From Hippopus hippopus (taxonomy: Eukaryota; Mollusca; Bivalvia; Cardiida; Cardiidae), in contig OX328099.1 of assembly GCA_946811185.2 (NCBI GenBank), positions 68,886,714-68,950,713 on the forward strand: DNA of 64,000 bases, given 5' to 3'. Every line of letters begins with the position of its first letter. The first letter of the stretch is position 1. Positions 51,481 through 60,880 of this stretch are shown in pieces. Position numbers and translations under genes: made by a program. The notes under the pieces are model-generated. The model had not been told where the DNA came from, searched no databases, and saw nothing but the letters and a program-made list of their open reading frames with translations.

Positions 51481-52788
51481 TCAAGGTTTTGGCCACCTAA
51501 CGTAGCCACGGTCGTGCTTGCATTCGGGGGCTAAAGGACTAAACTTGACGGGCCCATGTAAAAGAAATAGATAGTGATCCCGTGAGAAACCTCCCATCTA
51601 TCATGTTTTCGAGTTAGATTGTTAGGTTTACTGTGTGTTTTTATATGATTTCTATTTTTCATGGAAACGGTTCCAGAAGAATATAAAACGATGAATATTG
51701 TACTTTGATTTTTTTCTTGTTTTCATTTCAATTTATTTAATTGAAAATCCTAGACGGCAGTGTTCTTTGATCATCATCGGATTTGTTATTTATAAAACGA
51801 AGTCATAAACCAACCAAGAATGTATACCTCCCGTTTACAATTCATTAAATGGCTTAAAGTAATTTTCACACCTTTTGTACAGTTAATCCAGTTCTCGATC
51901 ACAACTCATTTACAGCATAAAGTCTTCAACTCTACCAAATGACAATCAAAGGACTGAAAGTCCTGTAAAGCGGATTTGTTTAACAGTTTTAAGCTATTAT
52001 TTGATGTAATGAAAATTAATCTTTTTTATCTCATGTAATACATGTATAATATGTAAGCAATTAGTAGAGTAAGCATGGGAAATGGGAGTCGAAATTGTTC
52101 TACCAAGTGTGCTGCGCAGCAACTGTTATTTTATCACTTATTAGAGTATTAATTTGATCCAACAATTTGATGTTTTTTTTTTTGTGTGTGTGCTAGTATT
52201 ATATTTAGGACTGTAAACACGCACAGGACTGGAAAAAAAAAAAAAAAAAACAAGATGGATCTATAAGTGAAAGTTATTTGACAAATATATAGAACACTTC
52301 AGTTGTTGATTTGTTGATGAGTAAGACTTAAAGAACTGTACAAAATAGGATGATGATATATAATGATATTTCTGTAAAAACACAGTGTTAAGGTCTACAG
52401 CTGTCAATCAGTTTCAGCAATCATGAGCAAATTTGATCAAAAAGTACAATATATATTGCTACTTACACATGTATGCAATATGAAATTTTTGTGCCTTCTT
52501 GTTGAACTTCTTACCAGAGGACAAGATTTTTGACTCCCCCAGATTAAAACCAACTACCCGGTATTCAGATTTTCATACCCTCAACCAACTAAAAAATTAA
52601 TTACTGCATTATAGCTGGAAATTATTAGTAAAGAAGAAAGATAAGATTTAGAAAAATATATATATATATCTGAATTGATATTTCCTTAATGCACTACTCA
52701 GCCTCTTTGGGTATTATTAGATTTCATGCTACAGTTTTGGGAAGCTTTGAGGGAATGGTACTTAATCAATAACATGCGCCATCAACAA
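51481..52788. other. AT-rich intergenic, nothing recognised
   Basis: No gene. Includes A-run 52231-52249 and TA microsatellite 52661-52671. Confidence 0.35.
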
Positions 52789-53010
52789 GGATTTATATAT
52801 TCAAATCAGTATCAAGACGTCATATCTGGTTTAATAAAAATAAACAGAGTGACCTATTGCTAAAGTAGCCTACAATTCTATTATCAAACGCACAAAATTG
52901 GATTTATATATTCAAATCAGTATCAAGACGTCATATCTGGTTTAATAAAAATAAACAGAGTGACCTATTGCTAAAGTAGCCTACAATTCTATTATCAAAC
53001 GCACAAAATT
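52789..53010. repeat. Exact 111-bp tandem duplication
   Basis: 52789-52899 and 52900-53010 appear identical (GGATTTATATATTCAAATCA to CGCACAAAATT). The identity implies a very recent duplication or an assembly artefact. Confidence 0.85.
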
Positions 53011-53768
53011 GCATCATTTTACTGAATTTAACCATACACTTTATATGAAAAGAAATATATTTCTGGTAGTATTTATTGGAGTTTTACGAAAAAATTTGAT
53101 TTGTGGCATAAAAACTAAATAGCTTGCTATTTAGAGCATAAACAATTAAATAGATAAGGAGCCCTCAGATTATGTGGTTTGTATTTGTAAAGGGTAGAAA
53201 AAATTCTGGAAGAAAAAAAAAGAAAAGAAATACTGATGTCTTATTTGCCAATACTGTTTTCATAAGCCTTATTACACAGAACTCATAAAACATAGGATTT
53301 ATTGTGTTAAAGGGCTAAAAAAAAAAAAAAAGAAAAATCCTCAAAAATTTTCCCACTTTAACTTTGACATAAAATTCAAGGGTCAAATCTAAGTAGATAT
53401 ATATATATATGGGAATGCTAGCGCAAAATCGGACGAAAATCGCAAAAATCTTCTTAAATTCTCAATCCAATCATGCCGACTAAACAAAACACTCTTTTTT
53501 TGTTACCATGTCTATTCATTCAACCACACAAATAAATTTTGATACCCCTTGATGAGGAATATCAAAATGGATGGCAACAGGCACACAATTTCTCCATATA
53601 CCAACAAACCAATTTCTCACTCCCCCTCATCTCACTTCCCCATCCCACTTCCCCATCCCCTCAATACGTTCGACAAAACTTTTTTGAATTTCCAAAATTT
53701 TAAAAATTGAATTTTCCAAAAACTTCAAGAAAATAATTCACCAATACATTCATCACACAAATAACTCG

Positions 53769-53872
53769 AGACACCCCTTTTACAGGGCCATGCGTCCGGC
53801 TTACACAGGCACTTAATATGCCAGGTCATAGGCTTAACAATCCGTCAGGTTCGTCTAGCTAATCATGTGTCT
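53769..53872 (+). other. GC-richer island, possible structured RNA
   Basis: Embedded in AT-rich DNA 100 bp upstream of a gene. AGACAC (53769-53774) can close with GTGTCT (53867-53872). Inside, GGCA-CTTAATA-TGCC forms a small hairpin, and several CCGGC, CCAGG and CCGTCAGG words occur. It may be a leader element for the following gene or unrelated. No known RNA family was recognised. Confidence 0.3.
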
Positions 53873-53973
53873 GAGGAAAAAATTTTTTTTGATTTTATGA
53901 TTTTTTAAAAAATTGAAATTTTCTATTTATTTCATGAGAATTCTTGTAGGGATAGAAATAGAATCTATACCCT

Positions 53974-54657
53974 ATGAAAGTCAAAATGAACGACCAAACA
54001 TATGAACCCTTATATGACCATGAAAGGCTAAAAGAAGAACATAAAGATGTGATAGAAGAGGCCAGAAATTTACTTCTTGAGCAAAAAAGAATAGATAAAA
54101 ATATAGAAGAGCTCAATGAAATAATAGAAGAAGGGAAGAAATTATTACCTGAAGAAGATCCTCCAGAAATAGAAATGATAGAGAAATTAAACCAAAGAAA
54201 TGATGAAATAAAAGATCGACTAGGTGAGCTTAGTAATTGGTTTAATGATAAAGAATACCTAGAACACCTTGAAAGACTATTAATCAACACAAACCTCTTC
54301 TCAGATGTGGTAACAGTAAATGATTTTAATGCCCTTCTACTTAGATTGGGATGTGGAGAATACTCACTTTACTCCACCCAACTAATACCACAACCACCAT
54401 TGTATCAACCAATACCACAACCAATGTATCAACCAATACCACAACCACCAATGTATCAACCGATACCACAACCAATGTATCAACCAATACCACAACCAAT
54501 GTATCAACTAATACCACAACCACCAATACCTCAACCAATGCTACCATCAATGCTACCACCAATGCCTCAACCATTGCTACCACCAATGCCCCAACCAATG
54601 CCTCAACCACCAATGTATTACCCTCCATATCCAAACTATTGGGGCTACAACTACTAA
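53974..54657 (+). CDS. Coiled-coil protein with YQPIPQP repeats
   Basis: 227 residues, intact. Residues 1-110 are charged and helical (LKEEHKDVIEEARNLLLEQK and more), a probable coiled coil. Residues about 137-220 are low-complexity repeats of MYQPIPQP, drifting to MLPPMPQP, and end PPYPNYWGYNY. There is no signal peptide. Intact coding in very AT-rich DNA, like the elements. It precedes the RING gene by 77 bp on the same strand and has no counterpart in element 1. I infer an accessory gene of element 2, perhaps scaffold-like or host-interacting, but it could belong to another insertion. A Pro/Gln/Tyr tail suggests multivalent binding. Confidence 0.65.
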   Translation: MKVKMNDQTYEPLYDHERLKEEHKDVIEEARNLLLEQKRIDKNIEELNEIIEEGKKLLPEEDPPEIEMIEKLNQRNDEIKDRLGELSNWFNDKEYLEHLERLLINTNLFSDVVTVNDFNALLLRLGCGEYSLYSTQLIPQPPLYQPIPQPMYQPIPQPPMYQPIPQPMYQPIPQPMYQLIPQPPIPQPMLPSMLPPMPQPLLPPMPQPMPQPPMYYPPYPNYWGYNY

Positions 54658-54734
54658 ATAAAAAAATTTCTAACTTGTCTACACAAGTTAAAAATTGAAA
54701 AATTTCTCTTATTTTAGGGGATGTCATAGGTAAA

Positions 54735-55706
54735 ATGATGGATACACTTACTGTTAAAGAGAGAATAAAACTATTCGACAACAATGAAATATCAAGTAAC
54801 TTATGGAAGAAAAGGTTCTACACCTATTATGAAGAGTTTCTATCCAGACAATATTGTTGTAGAAAAATAATCAAATATAATTTTGCACAAGGATATTTTC
54901 CACATTTCCTAACTGATTTCAAAGGAAGATTCTATTACGAAATAAGCAAAGCAATAGTATCCTCGAAACATGGTAACGGAGAAGAAAAACAAATTTTAGT
55001 CCATCTAACTATGAATATGGATTTTGAGGATGATGAAGGATGGCCTTATGGTGTTAACGAGGAACAACCCATAATCATCTATGGAATTGATAATCATTCA
55101 TCAAATAACCATATTCTTTACTACTATAACTGTTTCGAGAAATTAAACATCCTAACACATAGTGTAATGAACATAGACTCAGTTTATACACCACCATATG
55201 ATCTAATAGAAAGAAACTGGAATCTTACATGGAGTCTTAAACCAATATTAATCATAGGCCATAAAAATGAAACAGGTGAATGTAACTGCATCTGCCATAT
55301 AATTGAAAACAACAACCATATATGTCATGAATGCTTCTGTTACTTAGAAGACAACGAAACATTCCAAATCGAAAAACATATTTCAAACACAGCTAGAATA
55401 ACAATTAAAAAATTAATTGAATTCGGTTATGACGAAAGACAACATAGAGATAGCCCTTTAAATCCATGCAATAATAGTCAATATAAATTGAATGGCATAG
55501 AAACATTTAAATCAGAAAAATGTATTATATGTTGGGAAAAAGATTCTGAGATATTATTTTGTAATTGTGGTCATATATGTATTTGTGATGACTGCGACGC
55601 AATATCTAATTTTAACAAATGTCCTATTTGTAAGACTAAAGCAAACGTAAAATATAACTTTTATAAACAAAGTTATATTTTTACAAGTCTAATTCTATCA
55701 AAATAG
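54735..55706 (+). CDS. RING-finger protein, possible E3 ubiquitin ligase
   Basis: 323 residues, intact. The C-terminal C3HC4-type RING (residues 263-299) reads CIIC...FCNCGHICICDDC...KCPIC, the compact pattern seen at the C-terminus of IAP-like E3 ligases. A second Cys/His cluster lies upstream (ECNCICHIIENNNHICHECF, about residues 178-197). The N-terminal 170 residues are not recognised. The final residues VKYNFYKQSYIFTSLILSK are encoded antisense to the fibre-gene tail and its hairpin, so this gene was joined to the element exactly there. A host-modulating role is inferred. Viral RING proteins commonly target immune or apoptotic factors, but no target is visible. Confidence 0.7.
   Translation: MMDTLTVKERIKLFDNNEISSNLWKKRFYTYYEEFLSRQYCCRKIIKYNFAQGYFPHFLTDFKGRFYYEISKAIVSSKHGNGEEKQILVHLTMNMDFEDDEGWPYGVNEEQPIIIYGIDNHSSNNHILYYYNCFEKLNILTHSVMNIDSVYTPPYDLIERNWNLTWSLKPILIIGHKNETGECNCICHIIENNNHICHECFCYLEDNETFQIEKHISNTARITIKKLIEFGYDERQHRDSPLNPCNNSQYKLNGIETFKSEKCIICWEKDSEILFCNCGHICICDDCDAISNFNKCPICKTKANVKYNFYKQSYIFTSLILSK
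55650..55680. terminator. Conserved hairpin at the RING/fibre junction
   Basis: AAATATAACTT (55650-55660) and AAGTTATATTT (55670-55680): the same 11-bp stem as after the element 1 fibre gene. Here it lies inside the 3' end of the RING frame and just beyond the fibre stop, serving both convergent genes. Confidence 0.65.
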
Positions 55707-57003
55707 ATATGTAAGAGTGTGTTATATTACGGTCGGTTGTTCTTGAAATAAAGTTTACGATGTCGCATTGCTTTACCTCCAACGCCCTTGGAAAAACCGT
55801 GCAGCTACAAATTTAACCCTCTTTTTTAATAATAGAGTAATCAACCTACTCTATTCCGTTTACCGCAATATTAACTTTTACCTCTTCTCGTGCGTTAAAG
55901 TTATCTTTAACAATCGTTAAACTTCCTCTTATAATTCCACCCGATGCACTCATGCAGTAACCTCCTAAACGATGGCTGCGACCTGAATTACCATTACCGA
56001 ATGAGAACTCATAATTATCATCTCCCAATGGTCCTTGTTCTTCAGCCCACACAGTTATAATAGGTTTAGGACCTATGAGAGAAGGAAGGGATACTTTTTT
56101 ATCCACATAGGATTTTGTTGCTAAATCTCTCTCTTCTACCGGGGTTGCAGCGTTTTTTAGAGAAAAACCTTGGAGATCTATGTAAGCCACCGCCGTGAAA
56201 CTTCCATTCGGATTTTTTACGATAGCTCCACCATTATCAACATAATTTTTATTGGCAGCGGCATCACGGGATGTAGGATTAGGTAATCCAGTAATCGGGT
56301 TATCATTCATATCTATTCCACCAGCCATTGAAAAAGATCCATCTTGTTTTTTTGTTAAAGCTTTTTCACCCGCGGTAGCTACCTCAACAACGGTATCTAC
56401 GTAAAACTTATTTACAGCTTGATCATTTTCTAAAGGGCTTCCAACATTGTTAATTCTTCGTCCTCCCATAGAGACATCATCAACTGCCATATAGCTACCA
56501 GCTCCATAAACAAAGGCTTTATTTGCGCTATCTACATATCTTTTAGTCACAGCATCTAGTGCATCTGCGGGATCCAAAAGATTTGTTAACAAATACTCTC
56601 GCATATCTATATTTGCAATAGTGGAAAAGGTACCGTCTCGATTCTCTACTATCGCTTTACCGCTTCTATCCACATATTTTTTAGTAGCAGCTTCATTCGG
56701 TTCTGTAGGCTCCTTAACATTTCTTATTTCATTGAAACCCATATTTATAAATCCAAGGGCTTGGTATCATCCATTTTCTTTTAATAACCCCCCAGAATTT
56801 TCATCAACGTAATGTTTTGTAGCAACATCTTGAGAATTTACCGGATTACTATACCTTGTTAATGTATTACCATTCATGTCTATAGAACCAGTAACAACAG
56901 TTGTTCCATCTTTACGTAAAAAATTATTATTTATGTAAGCGAGTGACACACCATCACCGCTTGTTTTATCATCTTTCATCCGTCCGAATTCATCAACAGG
57001 CAT
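55681..57003 (-). pseudogene. Fibre/spike-like protein with in-frame stops
   Basis: The homologue of 36702-38039, 441 codons in one frame including stops. It starts MPVDEFGRMKDDKTSG. Repeats such as DVATKHYVD, DAVTKRYVD and DLATKSYVD are present, then the EFSFGNGNSGRSHRLGGY head. In-frame stops are a TGA at about 56764-56766, a TAG at about 55843-55845 and a TAA about 12 codons further on. The frame is otherwise kept to TAA 55681-55683. All damage is point nonsense, with no indels. The head domain is lost in any product. The 3' end overlaps the RING gene by 26 bp antisense. Confidence 0.82.
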
Positions 57004-57012
57004 TTTTTATTA

Positions 57013-57429
57013 TTAAAAAAGTTTATTTCTCACTGTCTGAAACTTTTTACCCGGGCTTAACTCTTTTAGAATGTACAAACATAAATGCCCACAAAATACT
57101 TGTCCAGCTTGTTGTATTTGATCAGTATTGTACTGTATTGGACTTTTTAGGTACTCTTGAATTTCAATAGGTGGTTGTATGCCATAACTATCAAAATAAA
57201 TTTTAGTTTTACCGTTTTTATACCAAGCAACCCAATGTGTACCAGGACCACCACTTTTATCAAAGTTTACTATACCACATTCTTTTTTATTTGGTTTTCT
57301 TGGTAACGTATCTAGTAAAAAAACTCCTCTAAAAGAAGGAATCTCTAATCTTTTTGCTGCATCTTCCAATTCGAAATTGTTCAACGGTTTATTTGGTAAA
57401 ATTACGTTTTCAATTGAAATATCTAACAT
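57013..57429 (-). CDS. Adenain-like cysteine protease
   Basis: 138 residues from MLDISIENVILPNKP. This start, rather than one further upstream at 57486, fits the homologue in element 1 and avoids overlapping the integrase tail. Catalytic His in GGPGTHWVAWYK, acid in IYFDSYGIQPP, and Gln/Cys in QIQQAGQVFCGHLCLY are all kept. It is intact beside a damaged fibre gene and would process virion proteins. The C-terminal residues (SPGKKFQTVRNKLF) differ from element 1. Confidence 0.9.
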   Translation of the reverse strand: MLDISIENVILPNKPLNNFELEDAAKRLEIPSFRGVFLLDTLPRKPNKKECGIVNFDKSGGPGTHWVAWYKNGKTKIYFDSYGIQPPIEIQEYLKSPIQYNTDQIQQAGQVFCGHLCLYILKELSPGKKFQTVRNKLF

Positions 57430-57433
57430 TTTT

Positions 57434-58345
57434 TTATGACGAAATATTTTTAATGTCTTTATTATCAACCCACGAATTAAATTCATCGGGATAACCTTTC
57501 CACTTTACTAGGGATTTCTTTTTTCCTTTTTTAATAACCTTTTCTATCCTATACAACTCTTGACTGGTTTTCTGCAGCTCGGGTTCATAAAAGGTACCTT
57601 GTATTTCTTCTCCATTAAGATCTTTAATTTTATATGTTACAGGTGATGTATGTTTTACTTCAGAAACTGTAAAAACCTCTTCAGTCCATCTGGTGGTATA
57701 ACCTTTCTCAAAAGTCTTTTTCTTTTTAGTTATCCTTACTTTGTCTCCAACAGAAAACTTAGGTTTTATATCTTTTATTTCAAGATGATCAGGGTAAAGA
57801 TTTCTCCAAACTTTGGTTTCATTTTCTTTTTTACTCGCATTTACTGGCGTCATTTTAATGGATGAATGCCTCGTGTTATTATATTCTTTAACGAGATCTG
57901 GTAACACGTCAATGTAAACGTTTGTAGAGTTAGCAGAAAAATACTCCCACATTTTTTCTTTCATTGTTCTATTCCATCTTTCAACCACACTAGATTTTTC
58001 CTCATTTTCAGTAGAATACAATTCAACCAAGTCTTTAACATCTTTGTTATAAAACTCTTTACCCTTATCCACCCACATTTTTTCAGGTTTTCTCTCCTTA
58101 AAAATACTTTTTAATGCTATAGCAACAGATTTTCCTGTTTTATCTTTTAAGGGTATCAACCATCCGTATTTAGAAAAGATGTCAATGACAGCGAGAAGAT
58201 ATTTTACACCTCGATTAAACTTAGAAAATGCTTGCATGTCTACTAAATCTGCAGCCCATATCCTATCTATACCGTTTACTCTAACTCTCCTTTTCTTAAA
58301 TTTTCTTTTTACGGCTTTATGTAATTCTTCCGCTAAATTTATCAT
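57434..58345 (-). CDS. Retroviral-type integrase with chromodomain
   Basis: 303 residues, intact. Catalytic D in WAADLVDM, D in MWVDKGKEFYN and E in SSVVERWNR, with the same short second spacing as element 1. The C-terminal chromo-like LVKWKGYPDEFNSWV is followed by VDNKDIKNISS. The ATG overlaps the PLA2 stop (ATGA) and the stop lies 4 bp before the protease ATG, so the three genes form a tight cluster. Nearly every length and motif matches element 1, showing common descent. Confidence 0.93.
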   Translation of the reverse strand: MINLAEELHKAVKRKFKKRRVRVNGIDRIWAADLVDMQAFSKFNRGVKYLLAVIDIFSKYGWLIPLKDKTGKSVAIALKSIFKERKPEKMWVDKGKEFYNKDVKDLVELYSTENEEKSSVVERWNRTMKEKMWEYFSANSTNVYIDVLPDLVKEYNNTRHSSIKMTPVNASKKENETKVWRNLYPDHLEIKDIKPKFSVGDKVRITKKKKTFEKGYTTRWTEEVFTVSEVKHTSPVTYKIKDLNGEEIQGTFYEPELQKTSQELYRIEKVIKKGKKKSLVKWKGYPDEFNSWVDNKDIKNISS

Positions 58346-58839
58346 GTCGAAATTTTTTTTTTAACCCCCATTCCAAATTTCATTTTTGTTCCAATGAGTC
58401 TACTAACGATGGACTTATCCATTTTTTCTCTAATAATAGGATTGTAAATACCTTCTAACTCTGTTAACATATTTTTATCACACACTGCGTTTCTTGTGGC
58501 AGTGTCATTGTGCTTAAGATAGCAAACATCATGATGATAAGCAGCTTTATCAACTCGGTTTATTGGTTTACTCCATTTCTTTGGTGTTAAATCTGGATTG
58601 AGTCTTTTCTTTAATTTAGTGCCGGGTCCCGTGAAATTGTGACCAGGGAGATGCATTTCAAAAGGTAAATTATTTATAGCTTTATTTAGCAATGATCCTC
58701 CCTTTGTCGTCTTAACAAACTGTGTTTTAGTTATTCCACAAACCACACATTTTCCTCGTTTCATATTTCTTCCATTTTTAGCAACAGCATATTCTATGTT
58801 GTTTGTATCAGTATGTTTTTTACATTTAACACAATACAT
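58342..58839 (-). CDS. Zinc-ribbon plus phospholipase A2-like protein
   Basis: 165 residues from MYCVKCKKHTD. The start at 58839 is preferred over an upstream ATG at 58911 because TATATATAAAATG sits on it and the homologue begins there. C3, C6, C31 and C34 form a zinc ribbon. A parvovirus-like PLA2 domain follows: calcium loop HNFTGPGTKL (67-76) and catalytic pair YHHDVCY (H103, D104). In parvoviruses this domain, carried in the capsid, cuts endosomal membrane during entry. In adintoviruses a virion role is likewise proposed. It diverges from the ATPase gene. Intact here, broken in element 1. Confidence 0.85.
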   Translation of the reverse strand: MYCVKCKKHTDTNNIEYAVAKNGRNMKRGKCVVCGITKTQFVKTTKGGSLLNKAINNLPFEMHLPGHNFTGPGTKLKKRLNPDLTPKKWSKPINRVDKAAYHHDVCYLKHNDTATRNAVCDKNMLTELEGIYNPIIREKMDKSIVSRLIGTKMKFGMGVKKKIST

Positions 58840-58871
58840 TTTATATATAAAAATTAAAAATCTTATATAAA
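58840..58871. promoter_or_regulatory. 32-bp divergent promoter
   Basis: The whole spacer between the PLA2 ATG (minus) and ATPase ATG (plus). It contains TTATATATAAAAATT and TCTTATATAAA; one TATA-like motif abuts each start codon. Transcripts would have leaders of at most a few bases if these motifs set the start by contact, unlike host TATA boxes 30 bp upstream of start sites. Confidence 0.6.
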
Positions 58872-59652
58872 ATGGATATTGTAAATTTATCATGGAATGA
58901 AGTAGTATCAAAGAGATTTAATCACTCTTTTACCAAAAAGTATTAGAGGGATAATCGTAGGTAAATCAGGATGTGGTAAGACTACTTTATTACTAAACCT
59001 TTTACTTAGACCAGGATGGCTTGACTACAAAAGTTTGAGTGTTTTTGGAAAAGGTCTTTTTCAACCGGAATACCGAATACTAAAAAAGGCTTTTGAAGAA
59101 AAACTACCAAAAGAATATATTTTAAGGTTGTTTAACATGCGTGATGAAATACAAGAATTAAATGTATCCCCTACAGCTTTAGTTGAGGAATGGGTTAAGT
59201 CGTTTAAAAACAAATCAGATATAAATTGTAACTTTTTTGAAAATGCGAGTGATGTGCCTGATCCGAGAGAGTTAAACTCAGAAAATAAAAATTTAATGAT
59301 TTTTGATGATTTACTTTTAGAAAAGCAAAACAAATGTGAGTGCTACTACATTCGTGGAAGGCATAGTAATGTTGACTGCTTTTACCTCTCACAGAATTAT
59401 TTTAGGTTGCCAAGGCAAACTATTAGAGAAAACGCTAATTTTATCTGTCTTTTTCCACAAGACCTAAAAAACATTAATCGTATTTATCACGATCATGTAG
59501 GTGAAGATATGCCTAAGGATGAGTTTAGAAAATTTTGTCAAAAGGCATGGGAAAGACCGCACGGTTTTGCTATCATTGATTTAACCAGTAAAAAACATGA
59601 TGGGAAGTATAGAAACGGTTTTGACAATTTTTACATACCTAAGTCAGTATAA
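58872..59652 (+). pseudogene. Genome-packaging ATPase (frameshifted)
   Basis: Starts MDIVNLSWNEVVSKRFNHS. A 2-bp deletion near 58930 shifts the frame just before the Walker A segment (GKSGCGKTT-like, readable at about 58960-58990 in the second frame). The rest (59035-59652, 205 residues) is open: SVFGKGLFQPEYRILKKAFE, Walker B-like NLMIFDDLLLE, then YIRGRHSNVDCFYLSQNYF and the ending FYIPKSV. The break differs from the one in element 1, so the two copies decayed independently. A downstream ATG could only give a product without the P-loop. Confidence 0.88.
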
Positions 59653-59695
59653 GAAATTGAAAATAACCTTTTAAAAAATATATTAATTATAAAAA

Positions 59696-60022
59696 ATGGC
59701 TCTTTATGAAATATTTAAAAAACAAAATAAAACTATGAATGCAATTGATTATATATTTAAAACATATGAAATAGAAAACCCAAGAGGTGCTATAGATTCT
59801 TATGAATTTGTATATGTTTTCAGGGAGTTAGTGCGTTTCAGACAAGAAGTATTAGATTTAATCTATAAGATTGGATTTGCTGAGAATGATGATGTTGAGG
59901 ATGAGTATATTAGAAAATTAAAACTAGTGTTTGGTAAGATAGCAGCGATTTCTACAAAAACAGAAAAAGACAGAGAGGTTTTTCTTTTTATGTTAGAAGA
60001 AAGTATTCATACTTTTTTATAA
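59696..60022 (+). CDS. Small helical protein, unknown
   Basis: 108 residues, intact. Helical, acidic C-terminus, no membrane segment (words YEIFKKQNKTMNAIDYIFKT and VFRELVRFRQEVLDLI). It sits between ATPase and penton, where element 1 has a different 147-residue protein. AATTATAAAAAATG at the start. No family recognised. The slot appears variable. Confidence 0.6.
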   Translation: MALYEIFKKQNKTMNAIDYIFKTYEIENPRGAIDSYEFVYVFRELVRFRQEVLDLIYKIGFAENDDVEDEYIRKLKLVFGKIAAISTKTEKDREVFLFMLEESIHTFL

Positions 60023-60081
60023 ATATTTTTCCCAGAATATAATATTTACACAGATAAATATTATATTTCATACTTTAAAAA

Positions 60082-60855
60082 ATGGAAGATCTTTTAGAAC
60101 AAATTGTAAAAAATACGGAACATAAAACATCATTTCAAATTATAGTAAGCGACAACAAAACACGTTTTAGAACAAGATTTAATCCACCAATTCAGCTGGA
60201 AAAGGATAGAAAATACGAGATAGCTTTAGTAAACCTTGAAACTTACTACTCTTTTCCAAACATTGATGCAACAAACAACATATTCGTTTATTCTCCAGAC
60301 AATGGTACATCATGGATTAAAACAAAAATACCTGAAGGAAGTTATGACCTTGTTGACATTAATGATACCATTCACCAGGAAATGAGAAAAACAGGTCATT
60401 ACGATGAAGTTAATGAAGAGTATCATATTAACATTTCTGCAAACACCAATACCCTAAAGTCTGTTCTTACTTTAGAAGATGGTTATCAAGTAGATTTTAA
60501 TCAACCTAACTCCATTGCTAAAGTATTAGGATTTACTCACGCTAAATATACACAAGGATTTCACGAGTCAGAGAATGTAGTAAACATTCTTAGTATAAAC
60601 AGTTTGCTTGTTAACATAGATATTATTTCAGGAAGTTATGTTAATGGTTCAACAAAAAACACTATTTACTCTTTTTTCCCAGATGTTGCATCTGGATATA
60701 AGATAATTGAGTCACCACTTAATTTAGTATACTTACCATTAACATTACATGAAATACATAGCCTAGAGGTAAATATTACAGACCAAGATTGCAATTTACT
60801 AAATCTTAGAGGCGAAAATTTAACAATTAGATTCCATATTAGAGAAGCGAGATAA
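60082..60855 (+). CDS. Penton-like minor capsid protein
   Basis: 257 residues, intact. It matches the element 1 copy over its full length (starts MEDLLEQIVKNTEHKTSFQI, ends LTIRFHIREAR). Key words EIALVNLETYYSFPNIDA and KIPEGSYDLVDINDTIHQEM mark the single jelly-roll penton of animal Polintons. Many codons that have CG in element 1 have CA or TG here while the residues stay the same. Confidence 0.88.
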   Translation: MEDLLEQIVKNTEHKTSFQIIVSDNKTRFRTRFNPPIQLEKDRKYEIALVNLETYYSFPNIDATNNIFVYSPDNGTSWIKTKIPEGSYDLVDINDTIHQEMRKTGHYDEVNEEYHINISANTNTLKSVLTLEDGYQVDFNQPNSIAKVLGFTHAKYTQGFHESENVVNILSINSLLVNIDIISGSYVNGSTKNTIYSFFPDVASGYKIIESPLNLVYLPLTLHEIHSLEVNITDQDCNLLNLRGENLTIRFHIREAR

Positions 60856-60880
60856 AATAAAAAAAGAATTATATATAAAA

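Noticed and set aside
54351..54698. 115-codon plus-strand frame rich in Thr/Asn
   Set aside because: An alternative frame of the same repeat region; low complexity and no start context.
54341..54784. 147-codon minus-strand frame rich in Val/Leu
   Set aside because: The mirror of the YQPIPQP repeat gene on the plus strand; its repetitive residues simply follow the repeat.
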